Shown in pieces: positions 26,243 to 35,291 of a DNA stretch of 64,000 bases. The DNA lies in assembly GCF_003259365.1 (NCBI RefSeq), contig NZ_QLLY01000018.1:62001-126000 (forward strand), given 5' to 3'. The DNA is from Streptomyces sp. PsTaAH-137 (GTDB taxonomy: Bacteria; Actinomycetota; Actinomycetes; Streptomycetales; Streptomycetaceae). The notes below the pieces were generated by a model. That model searched no databases, had not been told where the DNA came from, and saw nothing but the letters and a program-made list of their open reading frames with translations. Numbering within the stretch: position 1 is the first letter of the stretch; every line of letters starts with the position of its first letter. A program made the position numbers and the translations under genes.

Positions 26243-27484
26243 TCAGCGGGAGAACACGCCGATCCCGTTGGCGACGGCCCGCTCGGGGGCGTCCGTGGGG
26301 TGGTTGAGGACCGCGACCGACGCCGCCCCCGGTTCCCGCGCGACGAGCGTCGACGAACCGCCTCCGTCGAGACTGAAGGCGTCGTCCGTCCCCAACCCGG
26401 CCATGGTGGCGGCCACTTCGGCCATCGTCAGGCCCGTGCGGTAGGCGGGCGCGCCGTCCAGGGCGAGCAGGACGAGGGTACGGCCGTGGTCGGCGATGCC
26501 CGCGGCCGTGCGCACCGCCGCGGTGTTCGCGTCGAGGCCGGGCAGCGGCGCCCCGTCCCGCAGCACCGGGTAGCCGCCGACGGCGAAGCGCAGCGGGACC
26601 CGGGAGCCGGCCGCGACCAGCCGGTGGCGCACCGACACCGGATCGCCCGCAGACAGCTTGCGCAGCCACTGCGCGCCCGCCTCCCGCCCGACCAGCACCG
26701 TGGTCCCGGCGGCGATCGCGCCGCTGCCCGGGGTGTCGGCCGCCGCCACGACCCGCCCGCGGCGCACCGTCACCTCGTACGTGTCCGTACTGCACGGCGC
26801 GGCCCGCTGGGTGTCCGTGCCGCAGGTGGCCCGCACCCGGGACACACTGCCCCAGTCCTCGGTGAACGCGCCGACCGAACCGACCGGCAGCGCGTACTGG
26901 TTCAGCCCGCCCAGCGCGACCGAGTCGTCGCGGCTGCGGACCGTGCCGTCCAGGGCGAGGCTGTCGAGGCGGGCCCGGCGGTCCACGCCGACCCCCAGCA
27001 CGTCCCGCGTGGAGGTGCCCGGCGGCAGGGCGGGCCCGAACCGCTGGCCGTCCGGCACCGCGCCCTTCAGGGTGTGCCCGCCGGCGATCGCGGGACCGAC
27101 CGCGGCGCCGGTCGCCTCGACGCCGGGGTGCTGGGTCTCGGTGATGTTGAAGAAGTCGCCGTTGACACCGCCCACGGCGCCGCGCGCGTCCGCCATCGCG
27201 GAGACGGTCATCCGCGCCCCCACCGCGCCCGGATGCAGGAGATCGACGCCCACCCGCGGATCGCGCAGGTCGACGGTCAGGACATGGGCGTGCGCGGTGC
27301 CCTTGGCGGCCGGTATGTCGAACTCGGAGTAGGTGACACCGGACGCCACCCGAACGGGCCCGGACGCGGCACCGGCCGGAGCGGCGCCCGCCAGGGCCGC
27401 TCCGGCCAGCACTCCCGCTACCACGAAAGCCGAGAGGAATCTTCTGCGTCCGATGCCGGATGGTCTGTCAACTCGTCTCTGCAT
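26243..27484 (-). CDS. Secreted phosphodiester glycosidase-family (NAGPA) protein
   Basis: Exported protein of 413 residues with a Tat-like signal (GRRRFLSAFVVAG, cleavage near AGAAS). The NAGPA domain is recognisable by GGVNGDFFN (about residue 105), a central beta domain, and the C-terminal FSLDGGGSSTLV motif near residue 380. This family includes the uncovering enzyme that removes GlcNAc from phosphodiesters. Bacterial members act on phosphodiester-linked sugars in cell-surface polymers or exopolysaccharide (family knowledge). A CGTDTQRAAPCS pair of cysteines could form a disulfide. Confidence 0.83.
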   Translation of the reverse strand: MQRRVDRPSGIGRRRFLSAFVVAGVLAGAALAGAAPAGAASGPVRVASGVTYSEFDIPAAKGTAHAHVLTVDLRDPRVGVDLLHPGAVGARMTVSAMADARGAVGGVNGDFFNITETQHPGVEATGAAVGPAIAGGHTLKGAVPDGQRFGPALPPGTSTRDVLGVGVDRRARLDSLALDGTVRSRDDSVALGGLNQYALPVGSVGAFTEDWGSVSRVRATCGTDTQRAAPCSTDTYEVTVRRGRVVAAADTPGSGAIAAGTTVLVGREAGAQWLRKLSAGDPVSVRHRLVAAGSRVPLRFAVGGYPVLRDGAPLPGLDANTAAVRTAAGIADHGRTLVLLALDGAPAYRTGLTMAEVAATMAGLGTDDAFSLDGGGSSTLVAREPGAASVAVLNHPTDAPERAVANGIGVFSR

Positions 27485-27522
27485 GCGGGGAGTTCAGCAG
27501 ACGAGAGGGGCACCGTCGATGG

Positions 27523-27879
27523 CTAGGCGTCGACCAGCCGGGAACGGATCAGGAAACGTACGCCCTCCGGCGCCTCCAGCGAGAAGCCGCTGCCGCGCCC
27601 CTCGACGACGTCGACGATGAGGCGCGTGTGACTCCACACGTCGTACTGGCTCTTCGACATCCAGAACGACACCGGCTCCGCCACCCCCTCGACCGTCAGC
27701 TCCTGGAGCAGCACGTCCGAGCCTCCGGTACGGAACTCGCCCGCCGGATAGCACATCGGGGCACTGCCGTCGCAGCAGCCGCCGGACTGGTGGAACATCA
27801 GCGGGCCGTGGGCCGCGCGCAGCCGCCGCAGCAGTTCGGCGGCCGCGGACGTCAGCTCCACGCGGGGTACGTCGGTCAT
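27523..27879 (-). CDS. DUF779 domain protein
   Basis: A 118-residue cytoplasmic protein. The DUF779 features are a MFHQSGGCCDGSAPMCYPAGEF segment (residues about 28-49) with clustered cysteines and a C-terminal strand pattern ending RFLIRSRL. The clustered Cys suggests metal binding. The family is often found beside aldehyde dehydrogenase genes, but none is near here. ATG 27879 gives the family length; a longer frame upstream is Arg-rich. Divergent from the hypothetical gene at 27954. Confidence 0.85.
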   Translation of the reverse strand: MTDVPRVELTSAAAELLRRLRAAHGPLMFHQSGGCCDGSAPMCYPAGEFRTGGSDVLLQELTVEGVAEPVSFWMSKSQYDVWSHTRLIVDVVEGRGSGFSLEAPEGVRFLIRSRLVDA

Positions 27880-27953
27880 GGGAGCGAGTATCCGCGGCGT
27901 GACGTTGCGACGACGTTGCACGCGTGGGCGCCGCGCCCGCATAGGCTCCCCGC

Positions 27954-28310
27954 ATGGAACAGAGGGAGATCATCCTGCGGGCCATCGGTGTGCTGACCGA
28001 GACGCAGGAGATGGTACGCAGGCTCAGCGACGGAGAGGAACTGGACACGGATCAGTCCCAGTTGGGGCGCCTGGTGTCGGAGGTGTTCCCGACGGTGGAG
28101 ATCCCGGCCGGGGCCACCGCGGAACAGGCGGCGGAGCTGACCATCGCCGCGCTCATGCCGGCCAGTGTGTCGCTCGTCGAGGCGTTCGCGTTCCTCTTCA
28201 CCCAGCTCGCCAAGGTCCACGACGAGGGACGTGGCGACGTCAACTCCACCGAACTGCTCAGGGAGATCGCGCTCCGGATGTCCGACCCGGGGGAGACCGG
28301 GTCGGACTGA
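27954..28310 (+). CDS. Conserved hypothetical protein, acidic and helical
   Basis: A 118-residue protein not recognised. It is acidic and largely helical (REIILRAIGVLTETQEMVRRLSDGEEL; AAELTIAALMPASVSLVEAFAFLFTQLAKVHDEG), has no signal or membrane segment, and ends in an Asp/Glu-rich tail. Codon use is typical Streptomyces. It diverges from the DUF779 gene with 74 bases between starts and converges with the next gene. Confidence 0.65.
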   Translation: MEQREIILRAIGVLTETQEMVRRLSDGEELDTDQSQLGRLVSEVFPTVEIPAGATAEQAAELTIAALMPASVSLVEAFAFLFTQLAKVHDEGRGDVNSTELLREIALRMSDPGETGSD

Positions 28311-28335
28311 GCCGGAGCCGAACCGTCCGGACGCC

Positions 28336-29493
28336 CTACTTGTTCGGATCGCGGAACCGGCCGAAGGCCTTCGTCAGCGCGTTGAGCGGAGAGCCGTCCG
28401 GCCTCGTGCCGGGCGGCGTCAACGGCAGGCTCGCCGACACGCCCTCGCCCTTGCGCGCCTCGTTCAGCGCGGACTGCGCCGCCTCGGCCGCCTCCTTGTA
28501 GGCGTCGCGGGACTTGGTCATCGCCTCCAGCGCCTCGGCGTAGCGGCCGACCATGTCCTGCGCGTGGAGCAGCTCCTCGTCCGGCGTCAGCAGGTGCCAG
28601 CCCTTGCGCAGCCGGGCGAGGGCCTGCTCCGCGTCCTCGGGCAGCGGCCTCGGCAGCGTCGCGAACTCGATGATCCTGGCGATGAGTTCGGACGGTTCGC
28701 TGCCGTTCAGGAAGACGTTCGACACCGCGGCCCGCTCCGGGTCGTAGCCCGGCAGCGGCGGCTGCGTCGGCAGTACGACGGCGCCGCCGCGCGGCATCCG
28801 CACGCTCAGCTCCCGCTTCAGCGCGGCGTCCGCGATCTGCGACTGCTCGGGCGAGGCCCGGTGCTCTATCACCCGGTGCCGCAGACTCGGCGGCAGGAAC
28901 GGCGTGATCGGCCGCTGACCGCTCGCGTCCGGCGTCATCGCCTCGTGCACCACGACGTGTGTGTACCAGCTGCGCCGCGTCCAGTCCCGGACCTGGTGCC
29001 GCAGTTCGTCCGGGTCCTTGGGCAGATGGTTCGTGGCCCGCAGGCGCAGCCCCGAGACCGTGTCGTGGTCCCAGCCGACCTGGTCGCTGTCCGGCCAGAA
29101 CATCGTCGCGGGGGACGGCCAGCCCAGGTCCCAGGTGCGCTCGGCCTCGGCGGCGAGCACCCAGACGATGCCGTCGCCCTCCTTGCGGCGCTCCATGTCG
29201 TACGTCGTCAGCTGTGCGCGCACCGTGACACCGTCGGCGACCCGCCACCGGGCCTCGAACTGGCGGCGGGCGAGGGGGCCGGGGTCGGCGTCCTCGTCGC
29301 GCGGGTGCAGCACGGAGGAACGCGCCGCCTCGACCGGATCGAGATCGATGAAGTCGTCGAGCACCCCGGCCGCCTTGAGGGCGATCAGGTTGCGCCGGAC
29401 GTCCTGCTCGGGCTCGTGCCCGAGATGCCGCCCACGGGACAGCCACACGGTGTCGGGGGCGGGAGTGAAGGAAGATTTCTTCTTGGTGGTCAT
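28336..29493 (-). CDS. Hypothetical protein, 385 residues
   Basis: Not recognised. The frame begins with a Lys-rich MTTKKKSSFTP, unusually A/T-rich at the DNA level. It continues as a soluble alpha/beta protein with WVLAAEAERTWDLGWPSP and a DWTRRSWYTHVVVHEAM region. The last 100 residues are strongly helical (EDAEQALARLRKGWHLLTPDEELLHAQDMVGRYAEALEAM) and coiled-coil-like, ending in a Pro-rich tail. ATG 29493 is chosen because the upstream open frame is Arg/Pro-rich. No membrane segment, signal or catalytic motif is visible. Confidence 0.7.
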   Translation of the reverse strand: MTTKKKSSFTPAPDTVWLSRGRHLGHEPEQDVRRNLIALKAAGVLDDFIDLDPVEAARSSVLHPRDEDADPGPLARRQFEARWRVADGVTVRAQLTTYDMERRKEGDGIVWVLAAEAERTWDLGWPSPATMFWPDSDQVGWDHDTVSGLRLRATNHLPKDPDELRHQVRDWTRRSWYTHVVVHEAMTPDASGQRPITPFLPPSLRHRVIEHRASPEQSQIADAALKRELSVRMPRGGAVVLPTQPPLPGYDPERAAVSNVFLNGSEPSELIARIIEFATLPRPLPEDAEQALARLRKGWHLLTPDEELLHAQDMVGRYAEALEAMTKSRDAYKEAAEAAQSALNEARKGEGVSASLPLTPPGTRPDGSPLNALTKAFGRFRDPNK

Positions 29494-29825
29494 GAAGTCG
29501 TTCTGTGGGCGGTCGGGGCGCAGCCAGTATGGTCCGTGGACCTGTCGACGCGCTCGGTCGGGGTGGGCCGGTGTCGGGATTGTCGCGCGTGGGCGCTGAA
29601 TCCGTCGGACGGTGAATGCCGGGTGTGTCGTGTTCCGCCGTACGCCGCAGCGCACCCGCGCGCCGGGCGGTGTCTGTGCCGGTGCCCACGCCCCCGTGGG
29701 GAGCATGGCGCCGTCCGCCGTCGTCGGTTCCCGCGCATGTCGCGATCCGCCTTCCCTCGGTCGTTCCCGTCCGCCGCGCCCGTCCGCGCCACCGTCCGCC
29801 GTTCCTGATCCCGTAGGCTCGGCGG
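29494..29825. other. 332-base intergenic region
   Basis: This region separates the divergent hypothetical gene and the YciO gene and must hold both promoters. TAGGCT (29814-29819) lies six bases before the YciO ATG. A 90-codon open frame from GTG 29536 to 29808 encodes two CxxC pairs but has weaker GC bias at third positions than confirmed genes, so it is not called. Confidence 0.5.
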
Positions 29826-30446
29826 ATGGCCAGGTACTTCGACGTCCACCCCGCGAACCCGCAGGCACGCATCATCGGAGCCGTCGCCGACGGCATCCGT
29901 GACAGTGCACTCGTCGCCTACCCCACGGACTCCTGTTATGCACTCGGCTGCCGCCTCGGCAACCGGGAAGGTGTCGACCGGATCCGCTCGATCCGGCAGC
30001 TCGACGACAAGCATCACTTCACGCTCGTGTGCCAGGACTTCGCGCAACTGGGCAGATTCGTGATGATCGACAACGACGTGTTCCGTGCGATCAAGGCGGC
30101 CACACCGGGCAGCTACACCTTCATCCTGCCCGCGACCCGCGAGGTGCCGCGCCAGCTCCAGCACCCCAAGAAGAAGACGGTGGGCGTCCGCATCCCCGAC
30201 CACGTCGTCACGCAGGCGCTCCTGGCCGAGCTCGGCGAGCCGCTGCTGTCCAGCACCCTGCTGCTGCCGGGCGAGGACGAGCCGCTCACCCAGGGCTGGG
30301 AGATCAAGGAGCGGCTCGACCACGTCGTGGACGCGGTCCTCGACTCCGGCGACTGCGGTACCGAACCCACCACCGTGATCGACTTCTCGGGCGGCGGGGC
30401 CGAGGTCGTCCGGCGCGGAGCGGGCGACCCCGAACGCTTCGAGTGA
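29826..30446 (+). CDS. YciO/Sua5/YrdC-family protein (threonylcarbamoyl-AMP synthase-like)
   Basis: Single-domain YrdC-fold protein of 206 residues. The phosphate/nucleotide-binding face is visible: VAYPTDSCYALGC (about residue 30), RSIRQLDDKHHFTLVC and the TPGSYTFILPATREVP segment, with KKKTVGVRIP further on. True Sua5/TsaC makes the threonylcarbamoyl-AMP used for t6A tRNA modification. The shorter form and KHHFTLVC are closer to YciO, whose role is less certain. A TAGGCT hexamer just before the ATG, with no ribosome site, points to a leaderless mRNA. Confidence 0.82.
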   Translation: MARYFDVHPANPQARIIGAVADGIRDSALVAYPTDSCYALGCRLGNREGVDRIRSIRQLDDKHHFTLVCQDFAQLGRFVMIDNDVFRAIKAATPGSYTFILPATREVPRQLQHPKKKTVGVRIPDHVVTQALLAELGEPLLSSTLLLPGEDEPLTQGWEIKERLDHVVDAVLDSGDCGTEPTTVIDFSGGGAEVVRRGAGDPERFE

Positions 30447-30465
30447 GCGCCGGCGGACCCGCCCG

Positions 30466-32100
30466 TCAGCGCGTCGGGAACGGGCGGTCCGGCGCCGTCG
30501 GCGTGTCGAGCGCGAGCCGCAGATGCAGCACGGCCGCGAGCCGGTGCTCGGCGTCGTCCAGATCGAGGCCGGTCAGGGCGACGGCGCGGCGGATGCGGTA
30601 GCGCAGCGTGTTCGGGTGGACGTTCAGCTCCTTGGCGACCGAGGCCACGTCACCGAACGCGTCGAGGTAGCGCAGCAGCGAGCGGGCCGTGTCCCCGCCG
30701 TGGGAGCGGTCGTGTTCGACGAGCGCGGCGATCGCGGGCCAGCGCACCTGGGGCGCGTCGCGCAGCAGATCGATCGTGTCGCGCACGAGGAGCGCGGGCG
30801 TCAGCCGGGTGTGCGTGGTGACCGGCTCGTCCGGCGTACAGGACATCAGCTGCAGGCCGCGGAAGCCGCGCATCTTCACCGTGGGCACGTCGCTGAGCCG
30901 GGTCGCCCGGCCCGCGACGACCGCCTGCACCCCGCTGCCGGTGAGACGCCGCAGGGTCACGACCAGATCGGCCGCCCAGCGCTCCAGGGGAGCCTCGTCC
31001 GCGGGCGCCCCGGCCGGGCACGGCAGGATCGCGTAGATCTGGCCGCAGGCCTGGGCGACGAGCGCGTGCTCCCGGTGCGCCGCGGCGTGCACCGAGACGA
31101 CGCCGGCCGCCTCGGCGCGCTGCGCGTCGGTGCCGCCCGGACCCAGCCGCAGATCGACCGCGACGACATCGGCCGACGCCACCGGGTCCACCCCCAGGTG
31201 CGCGGCGAGCGCACCCGCGTCGAACCGTCCGGTGAGCAGCCCGTGACTCAGCTCCTCGCGCGAGCCGAGGCGGGCCCGCGCGTCCCCCCGGAAGTAGTGG
31301 TCGACCAGCTGGAACGAGGCGAGCCGGGCCGCGCCGCGCAGCACCTCGGCCGCGTTCGCCGCCAGCGGGCCCGCACCTTCCTGCACCCAGATCGTGCCGA
31401 GCGGACGACGGCCCGCGTTCATCCCGATCACCAGCCGGGCCCGCGCGCCCAGCTGGGGCTGCGCGGCGACCGCGATCACCTCGTCGCTCTCCCGGACCCG
31501 CCGGTACACGCCCTGCTCGCGCAGCAGTTCCAGATAGGGCGCCGGGCAGTCACGGCCGAGCACCGAGCGGCGGCGCAGCTCGTCGGCCTCCTCGCCGGGG
31601 CCCGCGTAGGCGACGACGCGGTGCGCGCCGTCCTCGACGCTGACCACGCCCCGGGTCAGGGTCGCCACGGTCTGGGCGAGCGAGAACAGGTCCCGGCCGC
31701 CCGAGGGGCCGTTCCGGCCGCCGTACGCGAGCACCGCCCGCAGCTCCGACTCGGCCCGGTCCCACCGCAGCCCGGCGGGAACCCCGAGCACGGAGACGCC
31801 GGCCAGCTCCGCCGCTTCCTTCGTGGCCTGCGGCAGCAGTCCGTCGCCGACCTTGAAGGCCACGGCGGCGACGCCCGCCACGGCCGCCGCGCCCAGAAAG
31901 GTGGCGGCCTCGTCGGCGCGTACGCCCACCGCGAGGACCAAGGCTCCGGCGACGTCGTCGAGGGGCTCGTCGGGGCCCGCCACCACGATGTCGGTGACCT
32001 GCGTGTCGGCCCGCCCCGACCAGGCCGCGCCCGGGCCGAGGGCGTCGGCGAGCTGGCGTACGGACGGCAGGGCGGCGGCGAGAGCGTCGGGCATCGGCAC
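30466..32100 (-). CDS. PucR-family transcriptional regulator
   Basis: A 544-residue regulator. The N-terminal part has an alternating Ala/Val-rich domain of the PucR type (about 1-115), then a GAF-like sensor region (about 140-260). A central GGDEF-like helper domain follows, and the C-terminal HTH_30 motif is FGDVASVAKELNVHPNTLRYRIRRA (about residues 480-505). PucR proteins typically sense nitrogenous metabolites such as purines or amino acids. GTG 32100 or ATG 32094 may be the start. The gene follows the cobalamin-type ABC operon on the same strand by 16 bases and may be co-transcribed with it. Confidence 0.85.
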   Translation of the reverse strand: MPMPDALAAALPSVRQLADALGPGAAWSGRADTQVTDIVVAGPDEPLDDVAGALVLAVGVRADEAATFLGAAAVAGVAAVAFKVGDGLLPQATKEAAELAGVSVLGVPAGLRWDRAESELRAVLAYGGRNGPSGGRDLFSLAQTVATLTRGVVSVEDGAHRVVAYAGPGEEADELRRRSVLGRDCPAPYLELLREQGVYRRVRESDEVIAVAAQPQLGARARLVIGMNAGRRPLGTIWVQEGAGPLAANAAEVLRGAARLASFQLVDHYFRGDARARLGSREELSHGLLTGRFDAGALAAHLGVDPVASADVVAVDLRLGPGGTDAQRAEAAGVVSVHAAAHREHALVAQACGQIYAILPCPAGAPADEAPLERWAADLVVTLRRLTGSGVQAVVAGRATRLSDVPTVKMRGFRGLQLMSCTPDEPVTTHTRLTPALLVRDTIDLLRDAPQVRWPAIAALVEHDRSHGGDTARSLLRYLDAFGDVASVAKELNVHPNTLRYRIRRAVALTGLDLDDAEHRLAAVLHLRLALDTPTAPDRPFPTR

Positions 32101-32116
32101 AGAGTAGTGAGCGTTC

Positions 32117-32902
32117 CTAGGAATCGCGCGCGAGGGTCCCGAGAAACCTGATGTGGGGCCGCCCGCCCGGCTCCGGGACGCTCACCCGGGCGCGGACCCC
32201 GTACACGTCCGCGATCAGCTCCTCCGTGAGCACCTTCTCCGGCGCGCCCGCCGCGACGACCCGGCCCCGGCGCACCACGACGACCTGCGCGCAGTACGCG
32301 GCGGCCAGATTGAGGTCGTGCAGCGCGACGACACTGGTCAGGCCGAGGCCCGTGATCAGGTCGAGCAGTTCCAGCTGGTGCTGGATGTCCAGGTGGTTGG
32401 TGGGCTCGTCGAGCAGCAGCTCGCGCGGCTCCTGGGCCAGCGCGCGGGCGATCTGCACCCGCTGCCGCTCACCGCCCGACAGGGTGTGCCACAGCCGGTG
32501 CGTCTTGTCGGCCAGGCCGCTGCGCTCCAGCGCGGAGCGGACCGCGCTCTCGTCGGCCGCGGACGCCGGCGCCCACGCGCGGCGGTGCGGGATCCGGCCG
32601 AGCCGCACCACGTCGGCCACCGTCAGCTCGACCTGGGTGTCGGACTGCTGCTCCACCACGGCGACCCGTCGCGCGACCGTGCGGCGCGGCACGTCCGCGA
32701 GCGGCGCGCCGTCGAGGGTGACGACACCGGAGTCCGGGGCGAGCACCCCGGCGAGCACGCGCAGCAGGGTCGACTTGCCCGAGCCGTTCGGGCCGAGCAG
32801 TCCCGTCACGGTGCCGGGGCGTGGCGCCAGCTCCACCCCGTCGAGGATCAGCGCGCCGCCGGCCGACCAGGACACGCGCTCCGCGCGCAGCCCGGCCGTC
32901 AC
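32117..32902 (-). CDS. FecE/BtuD-type ABC transporter ATP-binding protein
   Basis: ATPase of a siderophore/cobalamin-family importer, 261 residues. Walker A GPNGSGKST, signature LSGGERQRVQIARALAQ, Walker B LLLDEPTNHLD and the switch His in VVALHDLNLA are all intact. Start GTG 32902 lies in GTGA with the permease stop, so translation is coupled. The operon is preceded by a cobalamin riboswitch. The imported compound is therefore inferred to be vitamin B12 or another corrinoid rather than an iron siderophore. Confidence 0.9.
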   Translation of the reverse strand: MTAGLRAERVSWSAGGALILDGVELAPRPGTVTGLLGPNGSGKSTLLRVLAGVLAPDSGVVTLDGAPLADVPRRTVARRVAVVEQQSDTQVELTVADVVRLGRIPHRRAWAPASAADESAVRSALERSGLADKTHRLWHTLSGGERQRVQIARALAQEPRELLLDEPTNHLDIQHQLELLDLITGLGLTSVVALHDLNLAAAYCAQVVVVRRGRVVAAGAPEKVLTEELIADVYGVRARVSVPEPGGRPHIRFLGTLARDS

Positions 32903-33921
32903 CGGACGGCCCTGCGCCGGTACAGCACCAGCACGAACGCGGGCACACCGATCAAGGACGTCACCACTCCCACCGGAACCTCCTGCGGCGCCAGGACCGT
33001 GCGCGCCGCCGTGTCCACCCAGACCAGGAACACCGCGCCCGCGAGCGCCGTCACCGGCAGCAGCCGGGCGTGCCCCGGGCCGACCAGGGCGCGCGCCGCG
33101 TGCGGCAGCACCAGGCCGACGAAGCCGATCGCGCCCGCCGCGCTGACCAGGACCGCCGTCAGCAGGGCCGTCACACACAGCAGGATCAGCCGGGTGCGGG
33201 CCACCCGGACGCCCAGCGCGGCCGCAGCTTCCGGGCCGAAGGCGAACGCGTCGAGCGTGCGCCCGTACCCGAGACACACGACGAGTGCGACCACGAGTAC
33301 CGCGAAGCACAGCCACACCTCGGTCCAGCCGACGCCGCCGAGCGAGCCGAGGAGCCAGAACAGCACGCCGCGCGTGGTCTCCGCGTCGGCGGCCGTCAGC
33401 ACCACGACCGAGGTCAGCGCGGAGAACAGCTGCATCGCCGCCACCCCGCTGAGCACCACGCGGTCCGTTGTGCCGCCCAGGGTGTGGCTGAGCAGCAGCA
33501 CCAGCGCGAACGAGACGACCGCGCCGATGAACGCCCCGCCCGACACCGACAGCGCGCCGCCGCCCACCCCGAGGACCACGACGAGCACGGCGCCCGTCGA
33601 CGCGCCCGAGGACACCCCGAGCACGAACGGATCGGCGAGCGGATTGCGCAGCAGCGCCTGCAGCACCGTGCCGCACACGGCGAGCCCGGCCCCGCACACG
33701 ACGGCGAGCAGCGCCCGCGGCAGCCGCAGGTTCCAGACGATGCCGTCGCGGATCGGCGACAGGTCCGAGCCGCCCCAGCCGAGCCGTGCGCCCACCGCCG
33801 ACCACACGTCGCCGACGCCGATCCGCGCGGGCCCGAAGGTGATCGCCACGGCGACGGACGCGCACAGCGCGAACACGCCCGCCGCCCAGTACAGACCGGA
33901 CCGCAGCGTCGCCGCACTCAC
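32899..33921 (-). CDS. FecCD/BtuC-type ABC transporter permease
   Basis: Membrane permease of 340 residues with about ten hydrophobic segments. FecCD hallmarks include RLPRALLAVVCGAGLAVCGTVLQALLRNPLADPFVLGVSSGA (near residue 70) and the cytoplasmic coupling segment AAALGVRVAR, plus GFVGLVLPHAAR. GTG 33921 overlaps the binding-protein stop (GTGA), and its own stop overlaps the ATPase start. Expected to form a homodimer channel with the ATPase. Confidence 0.92.
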   Translation of the reverse strand: MSAATLRSGLYWAAGVFALCASVAVAITFGPARIGVGDVWSAVGARLGWGGSDLSPIRDGIVWNLRLPRALLAVVCGAGLAVCGTVLQALLRNPLADPFVLGVSSGASTGAVLVVVLGVGGGALSVSGGAFIGAVVSFALVLLLSHTLGGTTDRVVLSGVAAMQLFSALTSVVVLTAADAETTRGVLFWLLGSLGGVGWTEVWLCFAVLVVALVVCLGYGRTLDAFAFGPEAAAALGVRVARTRLILLCVTALLTAVLVSAAGAIGFVGLVLPHAARALVGPGHARLLPVTALAGAVFLVWVDTAARTVLAPQEVPVGVVTSLIGVPAFVLVLYRRRAVR

Positions 33922-34949
33922 CGGGCGAGCCCGAACTCGCCGAGCGCGGCGGCCACCTTCTCCACCCCGTCCACGGTGCGGATCGTCGGATTCATGTCCT
34001 GTCCGCTCAGCCGCACGTACCGCTTCTCGCGCACCGCCGTCATGTTCTTCGTGACCGGGTCGGACTCCAGGAACCTGATCTTCTGCGCCGCCGACTCGGC
34101 CGACTGCGAGCGGCGCGTCAGGTCACCGATGACGAGGACGTCCGGATCGCGGTCCGCGACCGTCTCCCAGCCGATCTGCGGCCACTCCTCATGAGTGTCG
34201 TCGAAGACGTTGCGCAGCCCCAGCTCCTCGGTGATGACACCCGGGGCGCCGCAACAGCCCGCCATGTAGGGCGAGTCGGAGTTCGCGAACCAGTACAGCG
34301 CGCTGACGTCCGAGGCGTCGGCCGCCGAAGTGGCCTTGTCCACGCGGGCCTTGAGCGTGCCGATGAGCTTCTCGCCGCGCTTCTCCACGTCGAAGATCCG
34401 CGCCAGGTCGCGTATCTCGCCGTAGACCGTGTCGAGGGTGAGCGCCCTGGTCCGCTCGCCGTCGCCGTCGCCGCTGTTGTCCTTGCCCGCGCAGTCGCTC
34501 GGGGAGAGGTAGGTGGGGACGCCGAGTTCGGCGAACTTGCCGCGCGAGGCCACTCCGCCCTTGCTGAGGGTGTACGTGAACGAGGCGGCGGCGAAGTCGG
34601 GTTCGGTGGACAGGACCTTCTCGAAGGAGGGGTAGCGGTCGGCGAGCCTGGGCACCTTCGCGTTCGCCTTCTCAAGTCCCTTGAGCACGGGGTCCGTCCA
34701 GGTGCCGGTGCCCACCATCCGGTCGGCGAGACCGAGCGACAGCATGATCTCCGCCGAGCCCTGGTCGAGGGCGACGGCACGCCGCGGGGCGCGGTCGACA
34801 CGCACCTTCGTACCGCAGTTGTCGATCGTGACCCCGCGCGCCGACTTCTCCTCGGCGCCGGTCGAACTCCCGCATCCGGCGAGAAGGAGAGCACCGGCCA
34901 ACAGCGGTGCGGCACGGCGGACATGACGGGTGAAGCGGGCGGGCGGCAC
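33918..34949 (-). CDS. BtuF/FepB-type substrate-binding lipoprotein
   Basis: Extracellular substrate-binding protein of 343 residues. The signal ends in LLLAGC, a standard lipobox, so it is membrane-anchored. The mature part belongs to the helical-backbone class (Peripla_BP_2): AVALDQGSAEIMLSLGLADRMVG and DPDVLVIGDLT are visible. A Cys-rich YMAGCCGAP loop sits mid-protein. GTG 34949 follows an AGAGGA ribosome site, and a cobalamin riboswitch lies in the leader. The ligand is therefore probably cobalamin or a related corrinoid; iron siderophores are the alternative within the family. Confidence 0.9.
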   Translation of the reverse strand: MPPARFTRHVRRAAPLLAGALLLAGCGSSTGAEEKSARGVTIDNCGTKVRVDRAPRRAVALDQGSAEIMLSLGLADRMVGTGTWTDPVLKGLEKANAKVPRLADRYPSFEKVLSTEPDFAAASFTYTLSKGGVASRGKFAELGVPTYLSPSDCAGKDNSGDGDGERTRALTLDTVYGEIRDLARIFDVEKRGEKLIGTLKARVDKATSAADASDVSALYWFANSDSPYMAGCCGAPGVITEELGLRNVFDDTHEEWPQIGWETVADRDPDVLVIGDLTRRSQSAESAAQKIRFLESDPVTKNMTAVREKRYVRLSGQDMNPTIRTVDGVEKVAAALGEFGLAR

Positions 34950-35019
34950 GGGGGAATCCTCTGCGTCCAGGGCTCATACGCGGAGCCGGTCTACGGTCCA
35001 CCCCCGGCCGCGGAACGCC

Positions 35020-35170
35020 CCGGAGGCCGCCAGTAGGTCTTCGGACTCGGGGTCGTCCGCGCGAAGCGCCTTCCCAGACCGTGTCACCGGCCCAGTGGCT
35101 GTGGCTCCGCCCGTCACCCTCACCGCTGCGCGTCAGTTCCGGATTTCCACCGGATTCCCTGACCCGTGCA
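35020..35170 (-). promoter_or_regulatory. Cobalamin riboswitch
   Basis: Read on the minus strand, the leader contains GGGAATCCGGTGGAAATCCGG, then AACTGACGCGCAGCGGTGAG, and ends with the B12 box GAGTCCGAAGACCTACTGG (35028-35048). These are the conserved core blocks of the cobalamin riboswitch in the right order and spacing. It lies about 70 bases before the binding-protein start and should shut the ABC operon when adenosylcobalamin is plentiful. A TGATACTTT at 35206-35214 (minus strand) could be an extended -10. Confidence 0.92.
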
Positions 35171-35291
35171 CGGACGAACCGTGCAAAGGTACGACTGGCC
35201 CGGCGAAAGTATCACGGGCCTGGTGGGAGGCCTGCTCCAGGGTTTTCGGGAGCGCGTCCCGGAGGCCATGGCCCAGCCCCTCTGAATCGGG

